Source: UBA1351 sp965140555 | GTDB lineage: Bacteria; Bacillota; Clostridia; Lachnospirales; Vallitaleaceae | Assembly: GCA_965140555.1 (NCBI GenBank) | Contig: OZ223259.1 | Location: forward strand, 2,418,001-2,482,000 | DNA length: 64,000 nt | Reading direction: 5' to 3' | In this document: piece after piece, positions 23,119 through 32,036 of the stretch | Numbering within the stretch: the first letter of the stretch is position 1 | Layout: every line of letters starts with the position of its first letter | Notes under the pieces: generated by a model | Told to the model about the DNA's origin: nothing | Seen by the model: the letters and a program-made list of their open reading frames with translations, nothing else | The model's database searches: none | Translations under genes and position numbers: made by a program

Positions 23119-24522
23119 ATGAAGGAATATTATCTTGCAGTCGATATAGGAGCCTCATCCGGGAGACATCTATTGGGGTATATGGAAGAGGGGCACATGA
23201 AGGTGGAAGAAATACACCGCTTTGCAAACGGTATGCGAGAGGATGCTACCACAAAGACGTGGGATATAGATTACCTGTTTGAGGAAATTCAAAAAGGTAT
23301 GGCAAAATGTAAGACACTAGGCAAAATACCTGTCAGTGTAGGCATTGATACATGGGCGGTAGATTATGTGCTGGTAGATAAGGAAGGGCGGCGTCTCGGA
23401 GAGGCAATTGCCTATAGAGATGCACGAACAGAGGGAATGGATCGGAAGGTTTATGATCGTATTGATGAGGAAATGCTCTACCGGAAAACCGGGATACAAA
23501 AGCAACCGTTTAACACGATCTATCAGTTGATGTCGGAGTATGTAATGGAAGATAGGCGTATAGAACAGGCAACGGATCTTCTTATGATTCCGGACTATTT
23601 GCATTATCGTCTTAGCGGTGTGAAGGCAACGGAATATACCAATGGAACAACAACACAGTTAGTCAGTCCCGTGACCAAAGATTGGGATTGGGACCTTATT
23701 CGTCAATTAGGTTATAAGGCGTCTTTGTTTCGTCCTATACTTATGCCCGGAAGTTATTTAGGTCAATTAACAGAAGAGGTTCGCGGGCGTGTTGGCTATA
23801 ATTGTAAAGTTGTTCTTCCTGCAACTCACGATACAGCATCGGCGGTTGTGGCGGTACCGACAAAGGGAAACGGAAAGGGCGAAGTTTATATAAGCTCAGG
23901 AACATGGTCCCTTATGGGTACTGAATTAGAACAGGCTATCTGTAGCGAGAACAGTCGGCGGATGAATTTTACGAATGAAGGCGGCTATGATTATAGATTT
24001 CGATATCTGAAGAATATTATGGGATTATGGATGATACAGTCGGTTAAGAAAGAGTATGGCAATGTGTATGGATTTTCAGAATTATGTACAATGGCAGATA
24101 ATGCGAGGATCGATACCATTGTTCCTTGTAATGATCCTCGTTTTATTGCACCGTCATCCATGGTCAAGCAGCTACAAGAAATCGCTCGTGAACAGGGGGA
24201 CCAAGTACCGACAACGCCGGGAGAAATTGCCAAGGTTATCTATCAAAGCCTTGCAGTGTGTTATGGGAAGACGATAGAAGAATTAGAAACCATGACGCAT
24301 GAAACCTATGACACGATTCATGTTGTGGGTGGCGGATGCCAGGCAGATTATTTGAATCAGTTGACAGCAAAGGAAACGGGAAGAAAAGTACTTGCAGGTC
24401 CGGCTGAGGCAACGGCTATAGGAAATTTATCGGTACAAATGATTGCGAATGGTTTATTTGAAAATCTACAAGAAGTTCGAGCCACGATTTATGAATCCTT
24501 TCCGATGTCAACATGGACATAG
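23119..24522 (+). CDS. rhaB: Rhamnulokinase
   Basis: A 467-residue FGGY-family kinase that phosphorylates L-rhamnulose to L-rhamnulose 1-phosphate. The N-terminal AVDIGASSGRHLLGYME phosphate-binding segment, GIDTWAVDYVLVD, YRDART and the C-lobe VVGGGCQADYLNQLTA are all characteristic of RhaB. AAAAAGGAG precedes the ATG. It is first in the order rhaB, rhaA, rhaD, a complete rhamnose pathway to dihydroxyacetone phosphate and lactaldehyde, with a lactaldehyde-reductase-like gene following. No rhamnose transporter, mutarotase or dedicated regulator is visible in the window. Confidence 0.95.
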   Translation: MKEYYLAVDIGASSGRHLLGYMEEGHMKVEEIHRFANGMREDATTKTWDIDYLFEEIQKGMAKCKTLGKIPVSVGIDTWAVDYVLVDKEGRRLGEAIAYRDARTEGMDRKVYDRIDEEMLYRKTGIQKQPFNTIYQLMSEYVMEDRRIEQATDLLMIPDYLHYRLSGVKATEYTNGTTTQLVSPVTKDWDWDLIRQLGYKASLFRPILMPGSYLGQLTEEVRGRVGYNCKVVLPATHDTASAVVAVPTKGNGKGEVYISSGTWSLMGTELEQAICSENSRRMNFTNEGGYDYRFRYLKNIMGLWMIQSVKKEYGNVYGFSELCTMADNARIDTIVPCNDPRFIAPSSMVKQLQEIAREQGDQVPTTPGEIAKVIYQSLAVCYGKTIEELETMTHETYDTIHVVGGGCQADYLNQLTAKETGRKVLAGPAEATAIGNLSVQMIANGLFENLQEVRATIYESFPMSTWT

Positions 24523-24562
24523 GATATGTGAATGAATAAAGAAATAGAGAAGGAGAATGATT

Positions 24563-25813
24563 ATGAGTGTACAAGAACGTTACGCATCAGCAAAAGCATT
24601 ATATCAAAAGATCGGTATTGATACCGATGCAGTATTAGAAGAGTTGGACGGTATGCCGATTAGTATGCATTGCTGGCAAGGTGATGATGTGGCCGGCTTT
24701 GATAGAGTGGGCGACTTGTCAGGAGGAATTCAAGCAACAGGAAACTATCCGGGGAAAGCAAGAAATCCTCAAGAATTAATGGAAGATATAGATAAAGCAT
24801 TGAGCTTAATTCCCGGAAAACATCGCATTAATCTTCATGCCAGCTATGCTATTTTTGGCGATGAAGCGCCAGTAGATCGGGATGCTATTTTGCCCGAGCA
24901 TTTCAAGGCATGGGTGGATTTTGCTAAGGAGCGTGGATTAGGTCTTGATTTTAATCCAACTTTTTTCTCGCATCCAAAGGCCGATGAAGGGACACTTTCC
25001 AGTGAAGATGAAGAAATTCGAGGGTTCTGGATTGAACATGGAAAGCGTTGTATTAAAATTTCAGAATACTTTGCCAAGGAACTGAATGATGTCGTGACAA
25101 TGAATATATGGATTCCGGATGGTCTTAAGGATGTGCCGGCCGATCGCATGGCACCTCGAGCACGATTGAAGGATTCCTTGGATCAAATCCTTGCCATTGA
25201 CTATGATAAGTCGAAAGTTCAAGTGGCAGTGGAATCCAAGGTTTTTGGAATCGGGATGGAATCCTATACCGTCGGTTCCCATGAATTCTACATGAACTAT
25301 GCAGCGAGCAAAGGGATTTTGTGCCTTCTTGACAGTGGGCATTATCATCCTACAGAATCCATTGCAGATAAGATTTCATCGATGCTTTTGTTTTCAGATA
25401 AGGTAGCCCTACATGTGACGCGTCCGGTACGTTGGGACAGTGATCACGTGGTTCTATATACAGATGATACCCTTGATATTGCTAAAGAAATTGTAAGAAA
25501 CGGAAAAGATCGGGTAATCTTAGGATTAGACTTCTTTGATGCCAGTATTAATCGTATTGCTGCGTGGGTAGTGGGGATGCGAAACATGCAGAAAGCTTTA
25601 TTATCAGCCATGCTTCAACCGACGGAGGCATTGAAAAACATGCAAGAGGAGCGTCGTTTTACAGAATTAATGGTATGGCAAGAGGAATTAAAGCTTTATC
25701 CGATTGGGGATGTTTGGGCATATTATTGTGAGTCCAAAGGATTAGTCGGCAATGAAACATGGTATGAAACAGTACAAGACTATGAAACAACGGTTTTAAA
25801 GAAAAGAGGATAA
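24563..25813 (+). CDS. rhaA: L-rhamnose isomerase
   Basis: A 416-residue L-rhamnose isomerase (L-rhamnose to L-rhamnulose, metal-dependent TIM barrel). Recognisable segments are SMHCWQGDDVAGFD near the N terminus, NLHASYAIF, LDFNPTFFSHPKA, LLDSGHYHPTESIADKIS and LGLDFFDASINRIAAW, which hold the metal and substrate residues. The ATG at 24563 is 8 bases after AAGGAG and is preferred to the ATG at 24557. It is followed by rhaD two bases after its stop, so the genes are co-transcribed and translationally close. Confidence 0.95.
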   Translation: MSVQERYASAKALYQKIGIDTDAVLEELDGMPISMHCWQGDDVAGFDRVGDLSGGIQATGNYPGKARNPQELMEDIDKALSLIPGKHRINLHASYAIFGDEAPVDRDAILPEHFKAWVDFAKERGLGLDFNPTFFSHPKADEGTLSSEDEEIRGFWIEHGKRCIKISEYFAKELNDVVTMNIWIPDGLKDVPADRMAPRARLKDSLDQILAIDYDKSKVQVAVESKVFGIGMESYTVGSHEFYMNYAASKGILCLLDSGHYHPTESIADKISSMLLFSDKVALHVTRPVRWDSDHVVLYTDDTLDIAKEIVRNGKDRVILGLDFFDASINRIAAWVVGMRNMQKALLSAMLQPTEALKNMQEERRFTELMVWQEELKLYPIGDVWAYYCESKGLVGNETWYETVQDYETTVLKKRG

Positions 25814-25815
25814 TA

Positions 25816-26637
25816 ATGACGATAGTTGATCATAAATTTATGCAAGGATATATACGTATGGCAAATGACGGTTGGGAACAAGGCTGGCATGAACGTAACG
25901 GAGGGAATTTGACCTATCGCATGAAGCCGGAAGAAGTAGAAGCTGTTCGAGAATATTTAAAGGAAGACAGCGACTGGAAGCCTATAGGCACTGAAGTTCC
26001 TACATTGGCCCGTGAATTTTTCTTAGTAACCGGAAGTGGTAAGTTTTTCCGCAATGTAATCATTGATCCGGAAGCAAGCATCGGCATTATTGAATTGGAT
26101 GACGCGGGGGAGAACTATCGCATTTGTTGGGGACTCATTAACGGAGCTAAACCGACAAGTGAATTGCCGTCTCATCTTATGAATCATGAGGTCAAAAAGC
26201 GTGCCACCGGTGGTGTTCATCGTGTCATCTATCATGCCCATACACCGAATGTCATTGCCCTTACGTTCGTCCTTCCCTTAGAAGATAAGGTGTTCACAAG
26301 AGAGCTATGGGAAATGGCAACAGAGTGTCCTGTCGTCTTTCCGGAAGGGGTAGGTCTTGTTCATTGGATGGTTCCGGGTGGTCGTGAGATTGCTGTGGAA
26401 ACCAGTCATCTTATGGAGAAATATAATGTGGCTATATGGGCCCATCATGGTGTGTTTTGTTCGGGAGATGACTTTGATATTACATTCGGACTCATGCACA
26501 CGGTGGAAAAATCGGCAGAAATTTTAGTGAAAGTCTTATCCATGTCACCGAATAAACGACAAACCATTTCGTCAGAGAACTTTGAAGAATTAGCTGTCGC
26601 TTTTGGCGTCACCTTGCCGAAAGAGTTTTTGGATTAG
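25816..26637 (+). CDS. rhaD: Rhamnulose-1-phosphate aldolase
   Basis: A 273-residue class II aldolase that splits L-rhamnulose 1-phosphate into dihydroxyacetone phosphate and L-lactaldehyde. The fold signatures are GNLTYRM, FLVTGSGKFFRN, VIYHAHTPNVIAL with zinc-binding histidines, and VAIWAHHGVFCSG with another zinc histidine. The length equals that of enteric RhaD. It starts two bases after rhaA. The following hairpin at 26676 lies between this gene and the alcohol dehydrogenase gene, so part of the message probably ends here. Confidence 0.94.
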   Translation: MTIVDHKFMQGYIRMANDGWEQGWHERNGGNLTYRMKPEEVEAVREYLKEDSDWKPIGTEVPTLAREFFLVTGSGKFFRNVIIDPEASIGIIELDDAGENYRICWGLINGAKPTSELPSHLMNHEVKKRATGGVHRVIYHAHTPNVIALTFVLPLEDKVFTRELWEMATECPVVFPEGVGLVHWMVPGGREIAVETSHLMEKYNVAIWAHHGVFCSGDDFDITFGLMHTVEKSAEILVKVLSMSPNKRQTISSENFEELAVAFGVTLPKEFLD

Positions 26638-26675
26638 TGGCTTTTGAAAGAAGGTACTAGCAGTTGGTTACTCAT

Positions 26676-26714
26676 CTATCGGCAAGGGAAGTAGTGTCTT
26701 GCCGATAGGTTTTA
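26676..26714 (+). terminator. Terminator or attenuating hairpin between rhaD and the alcohol dehydrogenase gene
   Basis: CTATCGGCAAG (26676-26686) pairs perfectly with CTTGCCGATAG (26698-26708), followed by GTTTTAAT. The T run is short, so termination may be partial. Confidence 0.7.
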
Positions 26715-26743
26715 ATGAATAGAATGAGGAAAGAGGAGATATT

Positions 26744-27892
26744 ATGGCAAGTAGTTATTTTTTTCCGGGAGTTGTATTAATGGGAGCGGGTGCTCTGGAA
26801 TCTATACCCGAAGCCATTGAAAATTTACAAGTAAAAAAAGCCCTTGTTATTACAGATCAGGTCTTGGTGGACTTGAAAGTGGTTAAGAAAGTGACGGATG
26901 TTCTTGAGAAGGCAGGCTATACGTTTACAATTTTTGCGGATGTTAAACCGAATCCGACGGTGAAAAACGTACAGGCAGCCTATACGTTGTTACAGGAAAG
27001 AGATTGTGATTTTATTGTCAGTATTGGTGGCGGGTCACCTCAAGATACAGCAAAAGGCGTCTCTATTCTGGCGACGAATAAAGGTGTGATTACCGATTAT
27101 AATGGAGTTAATCTATCCAAACATAAAGGGATGCCTGTCGTAGCTGTGAACACGACAGCAGGAACGGCGAGTGAGGCAACAATTAATTATGTCATAACAG
27201 ATGAAGAGCGTAAAGTGAAGATGGTCATTGTCGATAAGAACAGTATTGCAACCGTGGCTGTCAATGATGCGAATCTAATGGTGGATATGCCTAAATCGTT
27301 AACAGCGGCAACGGGAATGGATGCGCTTACCCATGCCATTGAAGGGTATATAACTGCGGGAGCAACCCTATTTACAGATATGTTCAATATTGAGGCGATT
27401 AAGGTTATAGCCAAAAGTTTGAAACAGGCTGTTGAAGTGGGGCAAGATGTGCAGGCAAGAGAAGCGATGGCATATGGACAATTTGTTACCGGTATGGGAT
27501 TTTCCAATGGTGGACTAGGGATTGTTCATTCTATGGCGCATCAATTAGGTGGTTATTATGACTTACCCCATGGTGTATGTAATGCTATTTTGTTACCGCA
27601 CGTGATGGAATATAATATGGAAGTTGCTAAGAGCAAATACCGTGCCATTGCCGAGGCGATGGGGGTGGATGTTGTAGATATGAACGAGGACGAGGCGGCT
27701 TATGCATGTATTGAGGCGGTTAAAGCGTTATCCCAATCCGTAGGGATACCCAAAGATTTCACGAATATGGGTGCAAAACGGGAGGATATTTCTGAACTCG
27801 CTGAATTGGCCATGGTTGATCCATGTACCCCGGGAAATCCGAAAGAGCCAACGAAAGAAGATATAATGGTTTTGTATGAAAAAGTGATATAG
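26744..27892 (+). CDS. fucO: Iron-containing alcohol dehydrogenase, probable lactaldehyde reductase
   Basis: A 382-residue group III (iron-type) dehydrogenase. It has the NAD-binding VSIGGGSPQDTAKG motif (about residues 95-108), the TAGTASEATINYVIT segment and metal-binding histidines in GLGIVHSMAHQLGGYYDLPHG (about residues 255-275). The closest well-known relative by layout is FucO, which reduces lactaldehyde to 1,2-propanediol under anaerobic conditions. Its position right after rhaBAD fits removal of the lactaldehyde from rhamnulose 1-phosphate cleavage. Butanol or other alcohol dehydrogenase activity cannot be excluded from sequence. Confidence 0.85.
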   Translation: MASSYFFPGVVLMGAGALESIPEAIENLQVKKALVITDQVLVDLKVVKKVTDVLEKAGYTFTIFADVKPNPTVKNVQAAYTLLQERDCDFIVSIGGGSPQDTAKGVSILATNKGVITDYNGVNLSKHKGMPVVAVNTTAGTASEATINYVITDEERKVKMVIVDKNSIATVAVNDANLMVDMPKSLTAATGMDALTHAIEGYITAGATLFTDMFNIEAIKVIAKSLKQAVEVGQDVQAREAMAYGQFVTGMGFSNGGLGIVHSMAHQLGGYYDLPHGVCNAILLPHVMEYNMEVAKSKYRAIAEAMGVDVVDMNEDEAAYACIEAVKALSQSVGIPKDFTNMGAKREDISELAELAMVDPCTPGNPKEPTKEDIMVLYEKVI

Positions 27893-27904
27893 ATTCCTAT
27901 CAGG

Positions 27905-27940
27905 AAAAATGAGCAATGCGTTTAGCATTGCTCATTTTTA
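27905..27940. terminator. Bidirectional terminator between convergent genes
   Basis: AATGAGCAATGC (27908-27919) pairs perfectly with GCATTGCTCATT (27925-27936). TTTTTA follows on the plus strand and AAAAA precedes, giving a T run on the minus strand as well. Confidence 0.88.
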
Positions 27941-27975
27941 TAGAAAAGTAGTGGATATAGTGTTTACAACATACG

Positions 27976-28887
27976 TTAACCTTCGGCATGTAACATCAAT
28001 TTGGCGTAAAAGTCCTCTAAAATTAGTCGGGAATCAATGTCGTGATAGACACGGATGTTACGCCCTGTTCCATCAAATGTATAGCTGCCGTCTTCCAGAA
28101 TGGATGGGGCTTCGCGTAAGGTAGAAAAGTGGAATTGAGGATACATCATGAGGGTGACTACAGGAGAATCGCCTAGATTCCATGTCTCCCCGAATACCCA
28201 ACTGTCCCGATGCCCCAGTTCCTTGTTGAGGGTGTCTAATTGGTCGTAGAGATACGCTCCGATAGCGCCATAAGGCCGAACTTTAGTATACAGTTCCGTC
28301 AAACTCACCGTTACACGGCAGTAGACATCCATAGGAACTTGCCACAATTCGATATCTGAGTTCATGATAGCCTGAGCGGCAACTCGGTCATTCATGAGAT
28401 TGAATTCCCAACCGCCATGAGGATAGGGCGCACCGCCAATCCATATAAGCGTTAAGCGTTTGGCGATTGCGGGTTCATGAAGGTAAGCGCTAGCCACATC
28501 CGTGAGAGGTCCTTGAAAGGCGATGTAGAGAGGACGTTCATCCTCACGCATGGCCTCTTCTATAATAAAACGAGCTCCGTCAGATAAGGGGGGACAAGCA
28601 GCATGATCTGTTAGTAAAAGGCTTTCGGGGAGTGGAGAGCCATGCCCTTTATAGACAGTGGGTATTTTAGGCAGTGACATAAGGGAAAGAAGATGGACGC
28701 ATTCTTGATAACTGCTTTCCATCGTTTCCGGTTGACTGTCCGGACTATAGTGGGCGGCAATAATGCCTTGCATGTCAAATTTAGGGGTTAAGAGTGCATG
28801 AACAATGGCAAAAGCATCATCCGCTTCGCATTTTGCATCAGTATCAAGTATAACGCGTATTTTCTTACCGTTTGGAATCTGTATCAT
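27976..28887 (-). CDS. Nucleoside hydrolase family protein
   Basis: A 303-residue protein of the inosine/uridine-preferring nucleoside hydrolase superfamily, which cleaves the N-glycosidic bond of ribonucleosides using bound calcium. The N-terminal RVILDTDAKCEADDAFAIVH is a variant of the family's DTDxGxDD motif, with the aspartate cluster kept but spaced by Ala-Lys-Cys-Glu-Ala. EFNLMNDRVAAQAIM is the usual second substrate region. I chose the ATG at 28887 because GAGGAGG precedes it. It is transcribed alone between terminators and shares no visible operon. The substrate may not be a classical nucleoside, given the altered motif. Confidence 0.85.
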   Translation of the reverse strand: MIQIPNGKKIRVILDTDAKCEADDAFAIVHALLTPKFDMQGIIAAHYSPDSQPETMESSYQECVHLLSLMSLPKIPTVYKGHGSPLPESLLLTDHAACPPLSDGARFIIEEAMREDERPLYIAFQGPLTDVASAYLHEPAIAKRLTLIWIGGAPYPHGGWEFNLMNDRVAAQAIMNSDIELWQVPMDVYCRVTVSLTELYTKVRPYGAIGAYLYDQLDTLNKELGHRDSWVFGETWNLGDSPVVTLMMYPQFHFSTLREAPSILEDGSYTFDGTGRNIRVYHDIDSRLILEDFYAKLMLHAEG

Positions 28888-29057
28888 AATATCCTCCTCT
28901 TTTTCATCATCGTTGCAGAAAGCTGTCCTGTTTATTATGCGCCGATAGGGAGGTGTTTTCAAGATAAAGAAATCCTTTTTTTTATGACGTCATCGTGCAA
29001 GGAGTTATGGGAATATGATAGAATAGAATAATAAAAAGATATGTAAAGGAGACAATT

Positions 29058-29900
29058 ATGATAAAAGAGATGTATATGCGTTTTCCGAAAGGCAAAGCAA
29101 AAGCACTGACACTGAGCTATGACGACGGTGTGGAACAAGATGAGCGATTAATGCAGATTATGGATACCTATGGGCTTAAAGGTACCTTTAATATTAATAG
29201 CGGTTGTTATCCGGATGAAGGGGTAGTTTATGAACCGGGAACCATTCATCGACGGATGCCCAAATCCAAAGTGACAGCATTATACAAAAATAGTGGGCAT
29301 GAAGTGGCTATTCATGGATTAACCCATCCATTTTTAGAGCGGTTATCCCTGCCCCATTGCAATCAAGAGATTTATGAGGATCGAAAAAATTTGGAAGAGC
29401 AATTTGACTGTATCGTTCAAGGGATGGCCTATCCTTTTGGAACATATAATGATGGTGTGGTAGATGTTCTTCGAATGAATGGTGTGGTCTATGCCAGAAC
29501 GGTAAATAGTACAGGACAATTCTATATTCCGAGTGATCTTTTGCGTCTTCAACCGACGTGCCATCATAAGGATGAACGTCTTAAAGAGCTTGCGAAGCGT
29601 TTTGTAGAAGAGACACCGGTTAATCATGCCTATCTTTTCTATCTATGGGGACATAGTTATGAGTTTGAGGCCGATGATAATTGGGAGGTTATAGAATCTT
29701 TTGCTTCGGAGATTAGTGGACGTGACGATGTATGGTATGCAACGAATATAGAGATTATGAATTACATAACGGCCTATAACCAATTAGTGGTGAGCATGAC
29801 AGGGACCAAAGCTTATAATCCGACAGCCGTTACACTGTATGGTGTGGTGGGAGGCAAAGAGATTGTAATAGCACCGGGGAAAACCGTGGACATATCGTAA
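29058..29900 (+). CDS. Polysaccharide deacetylase family protein (CE4/NodB type)
   Basis: A 280-residue protein of the NodB-homology superfamily, metal-dependent deacetylases of N- or O-acetyl sugars. Visible motifs are LTLSYDDGVEQDERL with the Asp pair (motif 1), EVAIHGLTHPFL with the two metal histidines (motif 2) and MAYPFGTYNDGVVDVLR (motif 3). There is no signal peptide, so it acts in the cytoplasm, probably on an imported sugar. AAGGAG precedes the ATG. It stands alone between a divergent nucleoside hydrolase and the radical SAM gene. The substrate is unknown. Confidence 0.85.
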   Translation: MIKEMYMRFPKGKAKALTLSYDDGVEQDERLMQIMDTYGLKGTFNINSGCYPDEGVVYEPGTIHRRMPKSKVTALYKNSGHEVAIHGLTHPFLERLSLPHCNQEIYEDRKNLEEQFDCIVQGMAYPFGTYNDGVVDVLRMNGVVYARTVNSTGQFYIPSDLLRLQPTCHHKDERLKELAKRFVEETPVNHAYLFYLWGHSYEFEADDNWEVIESFASEISGRDDVWYATNIEIMNYITAYNQLVVSMTGTKAYNPTAVTLYGVVGGKEIVIAPGKTVDIS

Positions 29901-30014
29901 CCAATCTGTGGACTTTCTATGAAGCATGAGCCGAATCTATTGACGTAAGGGGCATAGACCCTTATAATCAGCATAGACCTTATTGATAGCAAACGATATG
30001 AAAGGAAAATAGAG

Positions 30015-31445
30015 TTGGCTAAGAAAAAATACGAAGGACATCGCATTAAAACTGTTTCTCCGGATTCAATTGCAGAGGAATTGGAGATTGAGGTTGGGGA
30101 TGTCTTATTGACGATTAATAATGATGAGATAGAAGATGTGTTTGATTACCGCTATCTTATTAAAGATGAATATATAGAAGTGTTGATTCGCAAGGCAGAC
30201 GGTGAAGAATGGCTTTTGGAAATCGACAAAGAGTACGAGGATGACTTAGGTATTGAGTTCGACAATAGCCTTATGAGTGAGTACCGCTCGTGTACGAATA
30301 AGTGTATGTTTTGCTTTATAGATCAGATGCCTTGTGGTATGCGTGATACGTTGTATTTCAAAGATGATGATTCTAGGTTGTCTTTTTTACAAGGCAATTA
30401 TATTACACTAACCAATATGAAAGACAAAGATATAGATCGGATTGTTCGATTACATTTGGCTCCGATTAACATATCCGTTCAAACGACGAATCCGGAACTG
30501 CGAAGCAAAATGTTGAATAATCGTTTCGCAGGAGAAAAGCTCAAATACTTAGATACATTATATGAGGGACAAATCGAAATGAACGGTCAAGTGGTCCTGT
30601 GTAAAGGGGTTAATGATGGGGATGAACTCATTCGAACCATTGATGATCTGGCAGGGTATTTGCCTTATATGCGTAGTGTATCTGTTGTTCCTGCCGGGAT
30701 TAGCAAGTATCGAGAGGGGTTATACCCTCTAGAGGTGTTTAATAAGGAAGAAGCAGGAAAGGTGATCGATTTAATAGAAAGTCGACAACAGGCTTTTTAT
30801 GATAAGTACGGTCTGCATTTTATTCATGCCAGTGATGAATGGTACATTATTGCTGAACGTGATTTTCCTGATGAAGAACGCTATGACGACTACATTCAAT
30901 TAGATAATGGTGTCGGTATGATGCGTTTATTCAATGATGAATTTAATGAATCCTTAGATGAAGTGATCAATGATTCGAATTATGAAGATCTTAAAGAGAA
31001 TCTTGAAAGACACTTTGCGATTGCGACAGGGAAGCTCACATATCCTACAATTCAAAGGTTTGCCGACGCTATTATGAAGGCTTTTCCTAAGGTTCATATC
31101 GAAGTCCTTTCTATTAGAAACGACTTTTTCGGAGAGACGATTACGGTGTCAGGATTGATTACCGGGCAAGATTTAATGAAGCAAGTGAATGCTGCCAAGA
31201 AGGAGAAAAACCTAGGGAATGAACTAAAGATTCCGGGGAATATGCTACGAAGCGGAGAAGCTGTATTCTTAGATGATGTGACAGTGGATCAAGTAAGTGA
31301 GGCCATTGATATGACCGTTACACCGATAGAAGCTGATGGTAAAGATTTCTTGGAAGCCGTACTATTCGATGATTATCGTATGGAACGGGACAATGAAAAC
31401 TTTGTATATATTCAAGCCTTCAAAAATAAAAAACAAGAATTATAA
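30015..31445 (+). CDS. PDZ / radical SAM / DUF512 protein
   Basis: A 476-residue protein with an N-terminal PDZ-like domain (residues 1-70, VSPDSIAEELEIEVGDVLLT), a radical SAM-like region with the three-cysteine motif CTNKCMFCFIDQ (about residues 95-106) and a C-terminal DUF512 domain from about 230 (SVVPAGISKYREGLYPLE, FNDEFNESLDEV). This domain order is conserved in Clostridia, but the reaction is not established. The cysteines could bind a 4Fe-4S cluster. The start is TTG, supported by AAAGGAAAA about 10 bases upstream and by the good PDZ start. In many clostridial genomes the gene is next to der, but here it is not. Confidence 0.88.
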   Translation: MAKKKYEGHRIKTVSPDSIAEELEIEVGDVLLTINNDEIEDVFDYRYLIKDEYIEVLIRKADGEEWLLEIDKEYEDDLGIEFDNSLMSEYRSCTNKCMFCFIDQMPCGMRDTLYFKDDDSRLSFLQGNYITLTNMKDKDIDRIVRLHLAPINISVQTTNPELRSKMLNNRFAGEKLKYLDTLYEGQIEMNGQVVLCKGVNDGDELIRTIDDLAGYLPYMRSVSVVPAGISKYREGLYPLEVFNKEEAGKVIDLIESRQQAFYDKYGLHFIHASDEWYIIAERDFPDEERYDDYIQLDNGVGMMRLFNDEFNESLDEVINDSNYEDLKENLERHFAIATGKLTYPTIQRFADAIMKAFPKVHIEVLSIRNDFFGETITVSGLITGQDLMKQVNAAKKEKNLGNELKIPGNMLRSGEAVFLDDVTVDQVSEAIDMTVTPIEADGKDFLEAVLFDDYRMERDNENFVYIQAFKNKKQEL

Positions 31446-31582
31446 AGGATTCTTGACTTTATGAAAACTTAATGCTATTCTTTCACATGACGATGCGAAT
31501 GCCATAAATGTAGCGTTCGTATGCTAGGATTTGTTCGACACATGAGAGCGAATCCTTCCATGAATAAAAATCATATACGAAA

Positions 31583-31757
31583 TAGGTGTCGACGTAAAGT
31601 CGGTGAAAAGGGAAGAGGGTATTAATCCCTCGCGGTCCCGCCGCTGTGATGACGAGTTTATTGAAAAGCCACTGCTCCATAAGTGATAGAGTGAAGTTCA
31701 CTTTTCTAGAGTTGGGAAGGCCAATAAATGATGATGCTAAGCCAGAAGACCTGCCTA
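31583..31757 (+). promoter_or_regulatory. Cobalamin riboswitch
   Basis: The region contains the conserved cobalamin aptamer parts in order: GGTGAAAAGGGAA, GAGGG/CCCTC helix, GGTCCCGCCGCTGTGA, GCCACTG, GGGAAGGC and ATGCTAAGCCAGAAGACCTGCC (the B12 box and closing P1 strand). It lies upstream of a BtuFCD-type importer, as expected for repression of uptake by adenosylcobalamin or a related corrinoid. A minus-strand frame through this region (31483-31701) is not a gene. Confidence 0.92.
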
Positions 31758-31854
31758 TTTTTTGTACTCAACTCTACGAGAGATGGAGATTGTTGGATAG
31801 CTACTTGCAATGCAGAATGGGACATTGTCCTTTTGGTGTGTTTATAAAAAGAGT

Positions 31855-31888
31855 AAACGTCCATAGTCTTTGACTATGGACGTTTTTT
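31855..31888 (+). terminator. Terminator downstream of the cobalamin riboswitch
   Basis: AAACGTCCATAGTC (31855-31868) pairs perfectly with GACTATGGACGTTT (31872-31885) over a three-base loop and runs into T. It is the likely expression platform that stops transcription about 150 bp before the importer when corrinoid is bound. The remaining bases to 32036 contain only the leader and ribosome site. Confidence 0.9.
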
Positions 31889-32036
31889 AATGCTATTAAT
31901 GCCATAGAAAAGTTTTCGAAGTTTACGACGCAAAGCTTGGAAAATCCGATGTTCTCGTGAGAAGTTGTGTTATTTCATGGATGCAATAACGTTGAGTAAT
32001 CATAATCTAAACCTTCAGAGAACAGGAGACGAGTGA

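Noticed and set aside
29901..30014. Possible small gene between the deacetylase and the radical SAM gene
   Set aside because: No open frame with a ribosome site; only the leader of the next gene is seen.
31483..31701. Minus-strand open frame of 72 codons
   Set aside because: It lies across the cobalamin riboswitch on the opposite strand. The conserved nucleotides are explained by the RNA and no ribosome binding site or protein family supports it.
31646..31873. Plus-strand open frame of 75 codons
   Set aside because: It runs through the second half of the riboswitch into its terminator, so the sequence is constrained by RNA structure.
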